Source: Methylococcales bacterium
GTDB lineage: Bacteria > Pseudomonadota > Gammaproteobacteria > Methylococcales > Methylomonadaceae
Length of the DNA: 21,709 nucleotides
Assembly: GCA_023134955.1 (NCBI GenBank)
Contig: JAGLUC010000403.1
Location: forward strand, 1 to 21,709
Reading direction: 5' to 3'
Positions 14,744 to 21,709 of the stretch are shown piece by piece. Below the pieces are notes generated by a model. The model did not search any database. It was not told where the DNA came from and saw only the letters and a program-made list of their open reading frames with translations. A program made the translations under genes and the position numbers. How positions within the stretch are numbered: position 1 is the first letter of the stretch; the number at the start of each line of letters is the position of its first letter.

Positions 14744-15703
14744 ATGTCAACAGATATTAAAAAACTAAAGTGGCTGCTTTCCCTGGTTCTGATTTTTGGT
14801 GGTTTTGCTATTTACCAAATTTTTGAAGTATTAGCCACTGACTTTGCAGATAAAAAATATAGCTGGGTATTTAAGATTATTGCCGAATTTGGGTTATTTT
14901 CATCTGTAATGGTCTCAGTGGGGCATTTTCACCATTGGTTGATTGCTGCCGAAGAACATAAGGAATCCGAAAAAAGCTTTCATAATGCACTAGTAAAGTA
15001 TGTAGATAGTATTTTGTTGTCTGCTATCAAGCGGAATTTTTCTGGAATAACAAATAAAGAGCTAAACTTCTCAAAAATTGTGCGCCAATTACAACCAGGT
15101 GATTATGTTTATTGGTTAATTACCTTTGTCCCACGTTATAAACATCAATGCAGGGAACTTGAAAATGCGGTTAGAGATGGCACTCATTTCCGAATGATCA
15201 TTATAAAAGAGGGCTGTCCAGCCGCAGAACTAAGAGCACGTGAAATTACTGATTACAATTCTGAAGAGTTTAGTGACCATGCTAAATTATTCAAAACATC
15301 ATTGGAAGATATCATTTCTCGTAGCGATAAAAAAACGGCTGGCTCATTGGGTGTTTTTATCTCTGATGGATTACCAAGCGTTCCTTTGTTTATAGTTATC
15401 CACAATAAATCAAGCGAAGTTGAGGTTTACAGTAGTTATTATTTGTCTGAACCAGTCGGAAGTATGCCATTTTTAAAATGGCAGTCAAAGTTTGAATATA
15501 ATAGAAAAAAACCTGCCTTTGAATCAGAAAATTGGAACATTCCTGAGCTTTTTATAGACTATTTTCATAAACGGTGGGACTTTGAAAGACAAAGAATTGG
15601 TATTGGGACGGTCAATGAACCAGAAGAACATCCTGATTTTCTCTATGCCCCAGCATCGGCTAAAAAAAATTGTTCAATGCTTTCAACAAAGCATAATAAC
15701 TAA
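14744..15703 (+). CDS. Two-helix membrane protein with possible PLD-like domain
   Basis: A 319-residue protein with two N-terminal membrane helices (about 7-29 and 41-66) and a large cytoplasmic domain. I do not recognise it firmly. The soluble part has a strand LQPGDYVYWLITF, a helix HQCRELENAVRDG, a strand FRMIIIKEG, a helix, and then SLGVFISDGLPSVPLFIVI followed by YLSEPVGSMPF. This order recalls the degenerate phospholipase-D-like folds (for example DUF5919) seen in defence and signalling proteins, but no HxK motif is present, so this is inference. The start at 14744 is preferred over an in-frame ATG at 14669 because the extra 25 residues are basic and unlike a protein start, while AAGG lies nine bases before 14744. 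It precedes the RloAB pair on the same strand by 318 bases. Confidence 0.6.
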   Translation: MSTDIKKLKWLLSLVLIFGGFAIYQIFEVLATDFADKKYSWVFKIIAEFGLFSSVMVSVGHFHHWLIAAEEHKESEKSFHNALVKYVDSILLSAIKRNFSGITNKELNFSKIVRQLQPGDYVYWLITFVPRYKHQCRELENAVRDGTHFRMIIIKEGCPAAELRAREITDYNSEEFSDHAKLFKTSLEDIISRSDKKTAGSLGVFISDGLPSVPLFIVIHNKSSEVEVYSSYYLSEPVGSMPFLKWQSKFEYNRKKPAFESENWNIPELFIDYFHKRWDFERQRIGIGTVNEPEEHPDFLYAPASAKKNCSMLSTKHNN

Positions 15704-15939
15704 AGATTCAAGATTACTGTCACTATGTAGCTATTACCCTATTTAAAGATTAGTCTGTTAAATTAATACAATCAACAAGAATTTAATCGTACTGACTCAA
15801 TACTGCCATCAGCGGCCAATCGAATATATAGTTAATGTTTTCTCATTTTTAACGGATTGCAACGTTGATCTTCCTTAAAAAGAAAGAGTGAAAAACATGC
15901 TCTAGTTTTATCCATATTCTATCCATGAATCATCAATTA

Positions 15940-15967
15940 TTGACATAATTTCACGAAAAACTAGATA
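15940..15967 (+). promoter_or_regulatory. Candidate promoter of rloA-rloB
   Basis: A perfect -35 hexamer TTGACA (15940-15945) is followed after 16 bases by TAGATA (15962-15967), a fair -10. Transcription would begin near 15974, about 48 bases before the rloA ATG, and the palindromes at 15983-16003 would lie just downstream of the start, where a repressor could block it. Confidence 0.4.
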
Positions 15968-15982
15968 AAAAGTAAAAATTAG

Positions 15983-16003
15983 GTTAAATTTAACTTAAGT
16001 TAA
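15983..16003. promoter_or_regulatory. Overlapping palindromes before rloA
   Basis: GTTAAATTTAAC (15983-15994) and TTAACTTAAGTTAA (15990-16003) are two perfect palindromes of 12 and 14 bp sharing five bases. They lie between the candidate promoter and the rloA start. This is the form expected of a tandem operator for a dimeric repressor; the region is AT-rich, so chance is not excluded. Confidence 0.4.
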
Positions 16004-16021
16004 TTAAAAACAGTAAGTGTT

Positions 16022-17314
16022 ATGCTAATCCGGTTTGGGTTTTCAAATTTTAGGTCAATCAAAGATTATCAAGAAGTTTCATTTGTTGCGTCTTCTATTT
16101 CAGATGATTACGCAGACTTGTTATCAACAAATATAATTGATGAAAAGGTTTTGCCTGCTTTAGCAATATATGGAGGCAATGCGACGGGTAAGTCAAATTT
16201 ATTAAGAGCATTAAATTTTATTTGTAGCGGAGTTTTAAAGTCTCATACTCGTGGAAATGCAGTAGGAGGCATCCCACGCAATCATTTTCTACTAGATAAA
16301 ACATCACACGAAACCCCTTCAAAGTTTGATTGTGATTTTATTCTTGATAATGTTCGTTACCACTATGGTTTTGCAATTGATAGTCAACAAGTTATTGAAG
16401 AATGGCTTTATGCTTATCCAAAGAAATATAGGCAGGTTTGGTTTCATAGAAATATAGATGAAAACAAACAATATTACTTCGGAAAGGCATTAAAGGGTAA
16501 AAATCGTACTATTGAAACTCTTACAAGAGAAAATAGTTTATTTTTATCATCAGCTGCACAAAACAACCATGAAATGTTGACCCCTATTTATAAATATTTT
16601 AAGGATAAAATAGAATTTGATTTTGGGAGAGGTAATGTTCCTGCACATGTTATTGAAGGATACCTTGAAGATAATGAAGAAAGGGAATGGCTAATTAAAT
16701 TTTTAAGTTCGGCAGACATTGGTATTGTAAATGTAAAGGTGGAATCAATTGAGCTTGAAGATACTGAGCTTCATAAAGATATATTTGGTGTGATTAATAA
16801 ATATGTTTTTGAAGATAAAAAATCAAATAAATTTTTAAATTTATTATCTAAGGGGGTAACTGTAGAGCATAGTTGCATGGATGGCTCTACAGTTGAATTC
16901 ACGCTAGATAATGAGAGTTTGGGAACAAGAAAGTTAATTGCCATATTGGGACCAATATATGAAGCTTTAAAAAAAGGAACATTATTGGTAATTGATGAAA
17001 TTGATACAAGTATGCATCCTTTATTATCAAGGAAGTTAATACAATTATTTCAATTTAAGGAAACTAACCCAAATCAAGCCCAGATTATGTTTAGCACACA
17101 TGATACAAACTTATTAGTAGGTGATGTTCTTAGAAGAGATCAAATTTGGTTTACAGAAAAAAGTCGAGATGGCTCTACCGTTATTTCTCCGTTAACAGAT
17201 ATAAATACGAGAAAAGGTGATAATATCGAAAATGGTTATCTTCAGGGGCGGTATGGTGCAATCCCTTATTTGGGTGAGATTGATACATTATTTGAGAAAG
17301 AATCAATAGAATAA
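16022..17314 (+). CDS. RloA-like AAA-family (ABC-type) ATPase, AbiL-like defence
   Basis: A 430-residue ATPase of the AAA_15/AAA_21 (OLD-like, SMC-related) group. Features: the N-terminal IRFGFSNFRSIKDYQEVSF strand pair, Walker A GGNATGKS (51-58), an ABC-signature-like ESLGTRKL (298-305), Walker B LLVIDEID with D325-E326, and the switch histidine H360 in FSTHDTNLL. The insert between Walker A and signature is helical. It stops one base before rloB, so the pair is translationally coupled. ATPases of this kind paired with RloB occur beside type I restriction systems and in the lactococcal abortive-infection system AbiL; PARIS and split OLD systems have a comparable ATPase/TOPRIM logic. Role inferred: sensing or gating of the RloB effector during phage infection. 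Confidence 0.88.
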   Translation: MLIRFGFSNFRSIKDYQEVSFVASSISDDYADLLSTNIIDEKVLPALAIYGGNATGKSNLLRALNFICSGVLKSHTRGNAVGGIPRNHFLLDKTSHETPSKFDCDFILDNVRYHYGFAIDSQQVIEEWLYAYPKKYRQVWFHRNIDENKQYYFGKALKGKNRTIETLTRENSLFLSSAAQNNHEMLTPIYKYFKDKIEFDFGRGNVPAHVIEGYLEDNEEREWLIKFLSSADIGIVNVKVESIELEDTELHKDIFGVINKYVFEDKKSNKFLNLLSKGVTVEHSCMDGSTVEFTLDNESLGTRKLIAILGPIYEALKKGTLLVIDEIDTSMHPLLSRKLIQLFQFKETNPNQAQIMFSTHDTNLLVGDVLRRDQIWFTEKSRDGSTVISPLTDINTRKGDNIENGYLQGRYGAIPYLGEIDTLFEKESIE

Positions 17315-17315
17315 T

Positions 17316-17954
17316 ATGGCTAGACGTTTCCCAAAGCCTTCTGGAATAAAGAGATGGCAAGCCACCAAAAGCGCTAAAAAGAAGATCATAATTATCTGTG
17401 AGGGTAGAAAGACTGAACCTGAATATATAAAAGAATTTGTAATAGATAAGAAGCATCCATTGGTGGAATGTAAAACCATTAATGGTGTAGGAGTTCCAAA
17501 ATCTATAGTCGATAGAGCTATTACGGAAAAGAAAAAACTGTTAAAACAAGCAAAAAAAAGTGGTGATAGCTTTGAAATGATTTACGAAATCTGGTGTGTG
17601 TCGGATAGAGATGAACACCCAAGAGTTCGCGAAGAAATACAAAGAGCAAATGATAATGGACTAATGTATGTATTGTCTAACCCATGTATAGAGTTGTGGG
17701 GATATTTGCATTACTTTCAAAATGATGCCCCTACTCATAGACATGATATGCAACGGATGCTGTCAGGAGTTATGTCGAGTTATAATCATGCACAGGGAGC
17801 AGTGTTTAACTATGCAGATATGAGAGAAAGCTATAGTAATGCAGTTGATCGAGCAAAAAAATTAAAAAAGCGTAGAAATGAAGAAGGTAGTAACCCATAT
17901 GCTAACCCTTCTACTAATATGTATGAGCTAATGGAAGCAATTGAGGAAAATTAA
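17316..17954 (+). CDS. rloB: RloB-family TOPRIM-like protein
   Basis: A 212-residue protein of the RloB family, with a TOPRIM-like layout. After a basic N terminus (MARRFPKPSGIKRW) come IIIICEGRKTEPEY with E29, then VSDRDEH with D97 and D99, and the family signature SNPCIELWGYLHYF (121-134). TOPRIM folds of nucleases and the OLD/PARIS effectors use the Glu and the paired Asp residues to bind metal, and all are present, so nuclease activity on DNA or RNA is plausible but not proven. It starts one base after the upstream ATPase stop. No restriction-modification genes flank the pair in the window, so it seems to be a stand-alone unit. Confidence 0.9.
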   Translation: MARRFPKPSGIKRWQATKSAKKKIIIICEGRKTEPEYIKEFVIDKKHPLVECKTINGVGVPKSIVDRAITEKKKLLKQAKKSGDSFEMIYEIWCVSDRDEHPRVREEIQRANDNGLMYVLSNPCIELWGYLHYFQNDAPTHRHDMQRMLSGVMSSYNHAQGAVFNYADMRESYSNAVDRAKKLKKRRNEEGSNPYANPSTNMYELMEAIEEN

Positions 17955-18457
17955 TAGTAGTATTTTTTAAGCTAAATATACTTCTTTCTGCGATACATAA
18001 AAAAAAGTTGTCGTAGAAAATATAACCATGATAACTTTGCAGTCAAAATAACTTATCAATCAACTATATGGCGATAGAGCCGCCAATAGTTATTTTATGG
18101 TTATCTCCGCTTTAAAATAAACACTTCACCGTCCTCTTTGAGTCGATAACAGTCTTTCAATGTAAGACAAGATTGTAATCAATTTTTAAATATGTCAAAT
18201 CTAAGTTACTACATGTAAGGACATTTACACTGTTTAAATCCTCAATTACCCCTTGGCAATATTAATCGTTACAAAAGTTCTTGCATTTTATTTCCCCATC
18301 ATCCCTACCTTCTCCCTCTGGAAAAGGAGATAAGGTGTCAAAACTTTTAGAACATTAATAAATACAAACCATCATAAGTTTACTGTTATCATAATAGCGT
18401 AAAAAATTTATAGCAGCTTTATCTTACCAACATCCCTCACCTATATTTGTTAGATTA
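17955..18457. other. Intergenic region after rloB
   Basis: About 500 bases without a supported gene. It contains a hairpin at 18062-18091, another GC-richer stretch at 18300-18335 (CCTACCTTCTCC...GGAGATAAGG) that looks like a degraded intergenic hairpin repeat, and otherwise AT-rich sequence. Promoters for the kinase gene are expected near the right end; none is clear. Confidence 0.4.
18062..18091. terminator. Hairpin downstream of rloB
   Basis: AACTAT (18062-18067) and TGGCG (18069-18073) pair with CGCCA (18081-18085) and ATAGTT (18086-18091), an 11-bp stem with a single bulged A and a 7-base loop. TATTTTATGG follows on the plus strand, a weak U-rich tract, so it could terminate the rloA-rloB transcript about 110 bases after the stop. 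Confidence 0.4.
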
Positions 18458-20764
18458 ATGAAGACTACTTTATTGACAAAAAACCTACTTGTTGCTCTAG
18501 GTTATTTTGTAGGTGCGCTACTTGGAGGCATAGCTATTGGAGCTTCTCCACAGGCCAGTCCCATTTGGCCGGCTGCTGGAATAGCTTTAGCCGCTGTATT
18601 TTTATATGGAAACAAAATACTCCCGGGGCTTTTTATCGGAGCCTTACTGGCTCAGTTTTATTCATTTCAGGATTTATCAACATTAGATAAAATACTGGAT
18701 TCATTACTAATGGGCGTTATTTTTGCCTTAGCATCCACAGCTCAAGCCTTTCTTGGTCTCTGGCTAATTAATAAAAACCATATTAAACATCAAGATCCTC
18801 TAATTGACGATCATAAAATCCTTAAGTTTCTGTTTTATGGCGGTTTTGTTAGCACTACCTTAGCAGCTACGATAGCGACAATAATTTTACTGACAAACTC
18901 TATTATTGCTTTAGATGAATCCCCTATTACTTGGGTGACTTGGTGGATTGGAGATAGTGTTGGGGTTTATATTTTTACCCCTTTCATTTTAGCTTTTTTT
19001 GCCAAACCCAAATTAATATGGAAGCAACGTATTAAAACCGTTGTAATCCCCCAGATGGTTATATTAATTTGTCTATTAACCATAACGATGCTTTCCGTTA
19101 AGCAAGAACAACACCTACATAAAATAACCTTTGATAATGCTGTATCACGTTTTCATGGGACATTAGTAAATGATTTGGCAGATTATTTACTAGTCAGTAA
19201 AATTCTTAAAGGTATTTTTGATAGCTCTTTATTTGTCAGTAAAGAAGAATTTTCCACTTTTACAGCACCATTATTAGCCCGCCACTCTAATTTACTGGCG
19301 CTGGAATGGATACCTCTTGTTAGAGATAAAGATAGAAAAAAATTTGAACAAGAAATCGGCAATGGCTTTTCTATTTTAGAAAGCACTTTAGACAGACAGC
19401 TTATTCCTGCAAAAAAACAAGCTTATTATTACCCTATTCTGTATGCGGAGCCAATTAATAAAAATAGAAAAATATTGGGTTTTGATATTATCAACAACCC
19501 GAATGCTGAAAAATTACTAAACAAAATAAAAGAAACAAGACAGACTCTTTTTTCATCCCCTATTTGGTTGCTTCAGGATAATGCAAAGATGACTGCTTAT
19601 ATTGTTTACTCCCCCGTGTACAATAAAAAAGACCCTCTAATACTGCAAGGTGTTGTGGCTAGTGTTTTTAAAATTAACCAGACTATCAATCAACTTTATT
19701 CAATTAAAGACAGCCTTTTTAATCTGCAAATTGAGGATCAAAAACAGATTGTTTACAGTAATTATCCAAAAGACCTGCCTCATGGTATATCGTTTGATTT
19801 AATGCAACAAGAACGAAGCATTGACCTTACAAACCGGCAATTAATAATCCGCTACATACCCAGCATTAATCATTTGCAACACCAAAAAACATGGACAGTC
19901 TGGTTGCTATTGCTGGGTGGCTTTTTGTTTTCCAGTGTTAGCAGTATTGGATTATTAATGCTTACAGGACATAGCCTTAGAACAGAAAATTTAATTAAAC
20001 AGCGCACTGCAGAACTCTCAACTGCCAAAAAAACCCTGCAAAATCAAAATAAAAAATTACAACAAGCCAATAAAGAAGTATTGCTGGCGGTTAAAGCCAA
20101 AGATATTTTTCTGTCTAATATGAGCCATGAATTACGAACACCATTGAATGCTGTTTTGGGATTTGCACAAATACTTGAAATGGAGCCTTTGTCTAAAGAA
20201 AATACAGAATCAGTACAATATATTTTAAAAAGTGGCCAACATCTACTGCATTTAATTAATGATGTTTTAGATTTAACAGCCATTACATCCGGGAATCTCC
20301 CCTTTATCTTAGAAAATATTGCTATTGATAAAATTGTTAAGGACTGTTTGATCATTCTCAGGCCCTTAGCTGACAAAAAAGGAGTTACAATCAATACACA
20401 GAATATCTCTCCTTGTTATATAACGGCCGATAGTAGACGATTACAGCAAGTCATCATCAATTTATTAAGTAATGCGATTAAGTATAATCATCCACAAGGA
20501 AGCATTTCTTTATCACTTGATTCCATCAATAATAGGGTTCGTTTAAAAATAACAGATACAGGAATCGGTATTACAAAAAACAAACTTAAAGATGTTTTTG
20601 TTCCTTTTAATCGTCTAGGTCAAGAAATGTCTACAATCGAAGGTACGGGAATTGGACTGACAATCTGTAAGGAATTGGTTAAAGAAATGTCTGGCGAAAT
20701 TGGAGTTGAAAGCCAGGAAGGCATTGGCTCTACTTTTTGGGTGGAATTTGATTGTATTTCTTAA
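18458..20764 (+). CDS. MASE1-CHASE sensor histidine kinase
   Basis: A 768-residue membrane sensor kinase. Residues ~8-195 form a MASE1 domain, with multiple helices and the SPIWPAAGIALAAVFLYGNKILPGLFIGA block. A helix near 195-210 leads to a periplasmic CHASE-type ligand domain (about 215-475; LALEWIPLV, IVYSPVYN). After another helix (~480-505) and a coiled coil rich in Gln/Asn/Lys (~510-545) comes HisKA, with phospho-acceptor H557 in SNMSHELRTPLNA. HATPase_c follows with N-box N672, G1 box DTGIGI from D700, and GTGIGL at 729-734. The protein ends right after the ATPase domain, with no receiver domain. No response regulator is adjacent, so the partner is elsewhere. The stop codon touches a large hairpin element. 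Confidence 0.93.
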   Translation: MKTTLLTKNLLVALGYFVGALLGGIAIGASPQASPIWPAAGIALAAVFLYGNKILPGLFIGALLAQFYSFQDLSTLDKILDSLLMGVIFALASTAQAFLGLWLINKNHIKHQDPLIDDHKILKFLFYGGFVSTTLAATIATIILLTNSIIALDESPITWVTWWIGDSVGVYIFTPFILAFFAKPKLIWKQRIKTVVIPQMVILICLLTITMLSVKQEQHLHKITFDNAVSRFHGTLVNDLADYLLVSKILKGIFDSSLFVSKEEFSTFTAPLLARHSNLLALEWIPLVRDKDRKKFEQEIGNGFSILESTLDRQLIPAKKQAYYYPILYAEPINKNRKILGFDIINNPNAEKLLNKIKETRQTLFSSPIWLLQDNAKMTAYIVYSPVYNKKDPLILQGVVASVFKINQTINQLYSIKDSLFNLQIEDQKQIVYSNYPKDLPHGISFDLMQQERSIDLTNRQLIIRYIPSINHLQHQKTWTVWLLLLGGFLFSSVSSIGLLMLTGHSLRTENLIKQRTAELSTAKKTLQNQNKKLQQANKEVLLAVKAKDIFLSNMSHELRTPLNAVLGFAQILEMEPLSKENTESVQYILKSGQHLLHLINDVLDLTAITSGNLPFILENIAIDKIVKDCLIILRPLADKKGVTINTQNISPCYITADSRRLQQVIINLLSNAIKYNHPQGSISLSLDSINNRVRLKITDTGIGITKNKLKDVFVPFNRLGQEMSTIEGTGIGLTICKELVKEMSGEIGVESQEGIGSTFWVEFDCIS

Positions 20765-20925
20765 GGAGTGAGGATTAAATAAGTTCCCGAAATTTGACAC
20801 AGAATTTTGATTTCACAGGAGTGCTAATAAAATAGGCGCATAGCAAGCTACGTAACTATTTTATTAGTGCTTCTGTGGAATTAAAAGGCAAGTCAAAATC
20901 GGGAACTTATTTAATTTTCACTCCT
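20764..20925 (+). repeat. 162-bp long inverted-repeat hairpin element
   Basis: The element has two nested stems. The outer arms run 20764-20798 and 20892-20925, with a core of 16 exact pairs (ATTAAATAAGTTCCCG against CGGGAACTTATTTAAT) and ends AGGAGTGA/TCACTCCT. The inner 22-bp stem pairs CACAGGAGTGC... (from 20814) with ...GTGCTTCTGTG (to about 20879) around a 20-base loop. Five of the differences between arms are G-U pairs in a plus-strand RNA, that is, in the kinase transcript. It starts within the kinase stop codon. It may be a MITE-like mobile repeat or a 3' UTR RNA structure; no transposase is present. Confidence 0.7.
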
Positions 20926-20982
20926 AAGGACACCCCTATTAAAATTTACACAATCATGAATGCTTTTTTGTAAGTTCCTTTC

Positions 20983-21002
20983 AGCTAAAAATGACTTTAG
21001 CT
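20983..21002 (-). terminator. Hairpin at the 3' end of the ABC ATPase gene
   Basis: AGCTAAA (20983-20989) and TTTAGCT (20996-21002) form a perfect 7-bp stem with a 6-base loop, directly after the stop codon of the minus-strand ABC gene. No U-tract follows on the minus strand, so it is a weak terminator candidate. Confidence 0.3.
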
Positions 21003-21709
21003 TAAAATGCCAAAATAGAATTAGACTTAAAATTCACCCATAATTGATCGGCTAAAGATATATCTAACTCTTTAAGTGCTTGCTTAGTAATTAAAACCTG
21101 GAATATTTCACCTGCTAAAAGGGTGATTCTTATTTTACCCATTTCATCCACAATCCCTGTCACTTTGCCTTTAAATTGATTACGCATACTGGATTGAATT
21201 AACTCTCTTGACAGTACAATCTCATTCGGATCAATTGACACATGTTGATAACTTTGTTGCTCATCTGCCAACAAAATTTGTATTTTTCCCGTATCAAATA
21301 AATGATTTTTTACTACCCCATGATAAAGATTAATCAATGGAGTTTTGACTAATTTCCCCTTTATCAGGGAAATAACATCATCTGCAATGGCAATGCCTTG
21401 TAATCGGTTATGGGTACTAAAAATAAGGGTTTTATTATGTTTTTTTACATAGCTGTGAATAAATTGTTCCAACCATTGCTCACTACTGTGATCTAAATAG
21501 CTAAATGGTTCATCCATTAATAACACATCTGGGTTAGTGATAATTGCTCGCGCTAATGCGACTTTTTGTAATTCGCCTCCCGAAAGCGTTTTTGCTTGTT
21601 GCTGGCTAAGGTGATTGATCTGTATCTCATCCAAAACTTTATGAATTGATATTAAACTATCAATTTTTTTGTTATGTAGTTTTAATGCTAACGCTAAATT
21701 TTCAATGAC
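21002..21709 (-). CDS. ABC transporter ATPase, molybdate/tungstate type (partial)
   Basis: The open frame runs off the right edge of the window, so the N terminus with the Walker A motif is missing; 235 residues are visible. Seen are the ABC signature LSGGELQKVALARAI, Walker B VLLMDEPFSYLD and the switch histidine in FSTHN. Then follows a C-terminal regulatory portion ending in a Mop/TOBE-like domain (SMRNQFKGKVTGIVDEMGKIRITLLAG to the end). That domain binds oxyanions in ModC/TupC-type ATPases, so a molybdate or tungstate importer is the best guess; other anion importers are possible. The permease and binding protein would lie beyond the window. A TTG codon at 21634 lies in frame but is internal, since coding sequence continues upstream of it. 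Confidence 0.88.
   Translation of the reverse strand, partial: VIENLALALKLHNKKIDSLISIHKVLDEIQINHLSQQQAKTLSGGELQKVALARAIITNPDVLLMDEPFSYLDHSSEQWLEQFIHSYVKKHNKTLIFSTHNRLQGIAIADDVISLIKGKLVKTPLINLYHGVVKNHLFDTGKIQILLADEQQSYQHVSIDPNEIVLSRELIQSSMRNQFKGKVTGIVDEMGKIRITLLAGEIFQVLITKQALKELDISLADQLWVNFKSNSILAF

Larger units (their letters stand above)
15704..16021. other. Intergenic leader of the rloA-rloB operon
   Basis: A 318-base AT-rich gap without a supported gene. The last 85 bases hold a promoter-like TTGACA element and overlapping palindromes, listed separately. I see nothing structured in the first 230 bases. Confidence 0.45.

Noticed and set aside
1..21709. CRISPR array, tRNA or insertion sequence
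   Set aside because: No regularly spaced direct repeats, no cloverleaf-like segment and no transposase coding sequence were recognised on either strand.

Overview
The window is a low-GC stretch of a gammaproteobacterial chromosome. The lineage call rests on several gene families typical of that class: YcgL, DUF2058/YaiL, an LptM (YifL) lipoprotein next to lysA, a Vfr/Crp-type regulator divergent from a YhfA-like OsmC protein, and an E. coli-like long-Q-loop cytochrome bd oxidase. Genus cannot be decided from the sequence; an aerobic or microaerobic environmental lineage (a methanotroph such as Methylococcales is one possibility) would fit. No rRNA, tRNA, CRISPR array or intact insertion sequence is visible.

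Layout. 1-5451: housekeeping genes, mostly on the plus strand: dihydrofolate reductase (folA), dCTP deaminase (dcd), YcgL (minus), a CPBP membrane protease, an unknown four-helix membrane protein, an OsmC-family protein (minus), crp, and an asparaginase-like gene close behind crp. 5463-6005: DUF2058 protein (minus). 6517-10567: a cytochrome bd operon, cydA-cydB-(CydX fused to a GGDEF-like domain)-TauE/SafE exporter. 10745-14442: a minus-strand block, small membrane protein, TRAP small and large permeases, lptM, lysA, with overlaps or gaps of a few bases from dctQ to lysA. 14744-17954: accessory DNA, a two-helix membrane protein with a possible PLD-like cytoplasmic domain and a RloA/RloB (AbiL-like) ATPase-TOPRIM pair that is probably anti-phage. 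18458-20764: a MASE1-CHASE-histidine kinase. 21002-21709: the C-terminal part of an ABC ATPase with a Mop/TOBE-like domain (molybdate/tungstate type), cut by the window edge.

Most notable is the third cyd gene. Its first ~30 residues match the small bd-oxidase subunit CydX (MWYFxWxLGxLLxCS, then LxLExxE), but the protein runs on into a degenerate GGDEF domain, with GDEDL in place of GGDEF and Ser at the usual metal-binding Asp. This suggests a nucleotide-sensing or regulatory module tethered to the oxidase. The neighbouring CydB also lacks two acidic residues present in E. coli CydB. Other structures not explained by genes are a 162-bp near-perfect hairpin at the stop codon of the histidine kinase, a 112-bp inverted-repeat structure just after lysA, overlapping palindromes between a TTGACA promoter element and rloA, and nested dyads upstream of cydA.
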